From: Actinomycetes bacterium | Lineage (GTDB): Bacteria; Actinomycetota; Acidimicrobiia; Acidimicrobiales; Ilumatobacteraceae | Reading direction: 5' to 3' | DNA length: 38,748 nt | NCBI GenBank assembly: GCA_025359865.1 | Contig: JANYDH010000214.1 | Coordinates: forward strand, 1 to 38,748 | Program-made: the position numbers and the translations under genes | Notes under the pieces: model-generated | Told to the model about the DNA's origin: nothing | The model's database searches: none | Seen by the model: only the letters and a program-made list of their open reading frames with translations | Shown: one piece after another, positions 36,506-38,748 of the stretch | How positions within the stretch are numbered: the stretch's first letter is position 1 | How the letters are laid out: the number at the start of each line of letters is the position of its first letter

Positions 36506-37465
36506 TCACAAGGTTTCGTGCGCGCGGAAGAACTCGACCATCCGGGTCAGCCCGTCACGCAACGAGATCGTCGGCTTCCATCCGTACGTGGATTCGATGA
36601 GCGTGCTGTCGGGTTGGCGCTGTAGTGGGTCGCCCTCACGTTCGGCAGGCAGTGCGACGGTGATGATCTCGCTGGCAGAACCGGTGATGTCGATGATCAT
36701 CTCGGCCAGTTCGCGCATGGTGAACTCGCCTGCGTTGCCGACGTTGACCGGCCCGGTGATGTGCCCGTCCATCACAGCGGCGAGCCCGAGGATTTCGTCG
36801 GCGACGTGGCAGAAACTACGGGTCTGCGAGCCATCGCCATGCAGTGTGATCGGCTCGCCGCGTAGGGCCTGCACGACGAACGTGTTGACCACCCGGCCGT
36901 CAGCGGGGCGCATCCGTTCGCCGTAGGTGTTGAAGATCCGCACGATCCGCACCTCGAGGCCGTGCCAGCGATGGTAGGCCATCGTGATCGCTTCGCTGAA
37001 CCGCTTTGCCTCGTCGTAACAACTGCGCGGGCCGATGCAACTGACGTTGCCCAGATAGCTCTCGGGCTGCGGGTGCACGAGTGGGTCGCCGTACACCTCG
37101 CTCGTCGAAGCGAGGAAGAACCGGGCGCTGTGCGCGACCGACAGGTCGAGCAGGTTGCGGGTGCCGGTGCTGCCGACGGCGAGGATCTCGAGTGGCATTG
37201 TGGCAAAGTCCAGCGGCGACGCAGGGCTGGCCAGGTCGAGCACATGATCGAACCTGTCGCCGCCGGGCAGCGATGTCGGCAGTGTCACGGTCACGTCGTG
37301 CTCCACCAACGTGAAGCGTGGGTGATCAGCGAGATGGGCGATGTTGGCGCGCCGTCCGGTGGAGAAGTTGTCGACTGCGGTGATGGTGTCACCGCGTGCG
37401 AGGAGGAGGTCGGCCAGATGCGAGCCGACGAATCCGCCGCCTCCGGCGATGAGGATGTTGGACAT
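36506..37465 (-). CDS. UDP-glucuronate decarboxylase (UDP-xylose synthase)
   Basis: 319-aa SDR enzyme that converts UDP-glucuronate to UDP-xylose. 'IAGGGGFVGSHLADLLL' binds NAD, 'LASTSEVYGDPLVHPQPESY' holds the catalytic S/T and E, 'IGPRSCYDEAKRFSEA' gives Y150 and K154, and 'VRIFNTYGERMRPADGRVV' is the conserved substrate region with the Arg for the carboxylate. ATG 37465 overlaps the upstream dehydrogenase stop by one base (TGATG), so its substrate is made by the coupled gene. Confidence 0.92.
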   Translation of the reverse strand: MSNILIAGGGGFVGSHLADLLLARGDTITAVDNFSTGRRANIAHLADHPRFTLVEHDVTVTLPTSLPGGDRFDHVLDLASPASPLDFATMPLEILAVGSTGTRNLLDLSVAHSARFFLASTSEVYGDPLVHPQPESYLGNVSCIGPRSCYDEAKRFSEAITMAYHRWHGLEVRIVRIFNTYGERMRPADGRVVNTFVVQALRGEPITLHGDGSQTRSFCHVADEILGLAAVMDGHITGPVNVGNAGEFTMRELAEMIIDITGSASEIITVALPAEREGDPLQRQPDSTLIESTYGWKPTISLRDGLTRMVEFFRAHETL

Positions 37466-38745
37466 CAGCGGCCGATGCCGGTGTGGACGAATCCGGCCTT
37501 CTGCCATGCGGTGCGGTCGAGCAGGTTGCGTCCGTCGACGACCTGGCGGCCGCGCATCGTCGCTGCAACCTGTACGGGCTCGAGCCAGCGGAAGTCGTCC
37601 CATTCGGTGAGCACCGTCAGCACGTCGGCGCCAGCGGTGGCTGCGTAGCCGTCGGTGGCGACGGTGATGCCAGGGGGTACACCCGGCTTCATGGCCTCGA
37701 CCGTGGGATCGAATGCCTGCACGGTAGCCCCGGCGTCGAGCAGGCGGCGGATGATCGAGATCGATGGCGAATCGCGCAGGTCGTCAGTGCGCGCCTTGAA
37801 CGTGAGCCCCCACACCGCGACGACCTTGCCATCGAGGCTGCCCCCGGCGGCCACCCGGATCTTGTCGGCTACCCGGTCGAACTGCTCGTCGTTGACAGTG
37901 ATGACCCCGCTCAACAGGTCGAAGTGGTAGCCGGCCTCAGTGGCGATCTTGAGCAGCGCCCGCGAATCTTTCGGAAAACAGGAGCCGCCCCATCCTGGGC
38001 CTGGACGAAGGAATTCGGTGCCGATCCGCTTGTCGTAGCCCATGCCGACGACCACATCGTTGACGTCGGCGCCGACGCCTTCACAGATCGCGGCGATCGC
38101 GTTGATGAAGCTGAGCTTGGTCGCCAGGAACGCGTTGGCCGCGTACTTGATCGTTTCGGCCGAGGCCGGGTCGGTGACGATGATCTGGGCGCGGACCTTG
38201 TCGTACAGTGCGCCGACGGCGATGGCGGCGGCGCGGTCCTCGCAGCCGACTACGACGCGGTCGGGCTTCAAGAAGTCGTCGACGGCGGAGCCTTCGCGGA
38301 GGAACTCGGGGTTGCTGACCACGCGCACGTCGGGGCGCTTCAATACCCGCTCGACCACCTTGGTGCTGCCGACGGGCACGGTCGACTTGTTGACCACGAT
38401 CGCTTCGTACGGCAGCACTGGCGCGATCTGGGCAGCGGCTGTCTCGACGTAGCTCAGGTCGGCGGAGCCGTCGTCGCCCTGCGGCGTAGGGACGCACAGG
38501 AAGGCGATCTCGCAGTCGACCACTGCGGCAGCCGCGCCGAGCACGAATCGAAGGTTGCCCTTGCGGAGACCTTCCTCGACGAGTTCCTGCAACCGATGCT
38601 CGACGATCGGGATCTCACCCCGGTTCAAGCGCTCGATCTTGACGGGGTCGATGTCCGCGCACACCACGTCGTGGCCGAGGTGGGCGAAGCATGCTCCGGT
38701 GGTGAGGCCGACGTATCCGGTCCCGATGATGGCGAGGCGAGTCAC
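37465..38745 (-). CDS. UDP-glucose 6-dehydrogenase
   Basis: 426-aa NAD-dependent dehydrogenase oxidising UDP-glucose to UDP-glucuronate. 'IIGTGYVGLTTGACFA' (Rossmann), 'FLCVPTPQG', 'STVPVGSTK', 'NPEFLREGSA', 'KYAANAFLATK', and the catalytic Cys C256 in 'GWGGSCFPKD'. The C-terminal domain 'VWGLTFKARTDDLRDSPS' is complete. GTG 38745 is three bases from the window end, so a slightly longer start outside the window is possible. It heads the sugar operon as seen here. Confidence 0.93.
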   Translation of the reverse strand: MTRLAIIGTGYVGLTTGACFAHLGHDVVCADIDPVKIERLNRGEIPIVEHRLQELVEEGLRKGNLRFVLGAAAAVVDCEIAFLCVPTPQGDDGSADLSYVETAAAQIAPVLPYEAIVVNKSTVPVGSTKVVERVLKRPDVRVVSNPEFLREGSAVDDFLKPDRVVVGCEDRAAAIAVGALYDKVRAQIIVTDPASAETIKYAANAFLATKLSFINAIAAICEGVGADVNDVVVGMGYDKRIGTEFLRPGPGWGGSCFPKDSRALLKIATEAGYHFDLLSGVITVNDEQFDRVADKIRVAAGGSLDGKVVAVWGLTFKARTDDLRDSPSISIIRRLLDAGATVQAFDPTVEAMKPGVPPGITVATDGYAATAGADVLTVLTEWDDFRWLEPVQVAATMRGRQVVDGRNLLDRTAWQKAGFVHTGIGR

Positions 38746-38748
38746 GGC

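Overview
The window is a GC-rich, gene-dense stretch of bacterial chromosome. It most resembles an actinobacterium of the Acidimicrobiia/Ilumatobacter type. This is inferred from the F420-type luciferase-like oxidoreductase, the SufC-SufS-SufU iron-sulfur set, the secreted SGNH proteins with 'RLxDTR' repeats, and many apparently leaderless genes (a TANNNT -10 box 6-8 nt before ATG/GTG). No rRNA, tRNA, CRISPR array, integrase or transposase was found.

Layout. 1-1.5 kb: F420-type oxidoreductase and a PsiE-like membrane protein. 2-7.6 kb: two overlapping minus-strand secreted SGNH hydrolases with repeat domains, divergent from an OafA-type acyltransferase; together they look like a surface-glycan acylation module. 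7.6-10.3 kb: rearranged remains of glycan genes (a sugar aminotransferase fused in frame to a GT-C membrane protein, and the C-terminal half of a GT2 glycosyltransferase). 10.4-14.9 kb: ybaK followed by an accessory array (nucleotidyltransferase pair, GNAT, orphan HicB, VapBC-like pair, AAA/DUF4143 ATPase) interspersed with three extra partial copies of the ybaK 3' end. 14.9-15.7 kb: a decayed GT1 glycosyltransferase. 15.9-20.8 kb: methyltransferase, nucleoside hydrolase, DUF2889 protein, then sufU, sufS and sufC on the minus strand. 20.9-22.0 kb: a repeat-rich non-coding island holding a decayed DUF433/DUF5615 toxin-antitoxin pair. 22.0-26.2 kb: a tightly overlapping minus-strand operon (metallo-beta-lactamase-fold hydrolase, acyltransferase, fatty acid desaturase, PLP decarboxylase). 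26.3-27.9 kb: a GlxA-type regulator and a coupled DJ-1/PfpI protein. 28-29.6 kb: MntA-HepT and Phd-VapC toxin-antitoxin pairs. 29.6-34.1 kb: acyl-CoA dehydrogenase, a polytopic membrane protein, small conserved proteins, a candidate structured RNA with a Cys-Cys leader peptide, and an alpha/beta hydrolase lacking its nucleophile. 34.2-38.7 kb: a nucleotide-sugar operon on the minus strand (UDP-glucose dehydrogenase, UDP-glucuronate decarboxylase, a Uma2 nuclease-like gene, UDP-glucose 4-epimerase, methyltransferase).

Main themes. (1) The ybaK 3' end recurs next to toxin-antitoxin-like modules, as if it were a recombination anchor for accessory cassettes. (2) Two families of hairpin-forming dispersed repeats occur in the gaps. 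(3) At least a dozen genes share the same leaderless promoter geometry, which helps choose starts and exposes an antitoxin whose start codon appears to have become ACG. (4) Several genes are broken, three of them by an apparent one-base loss in a G/C run.
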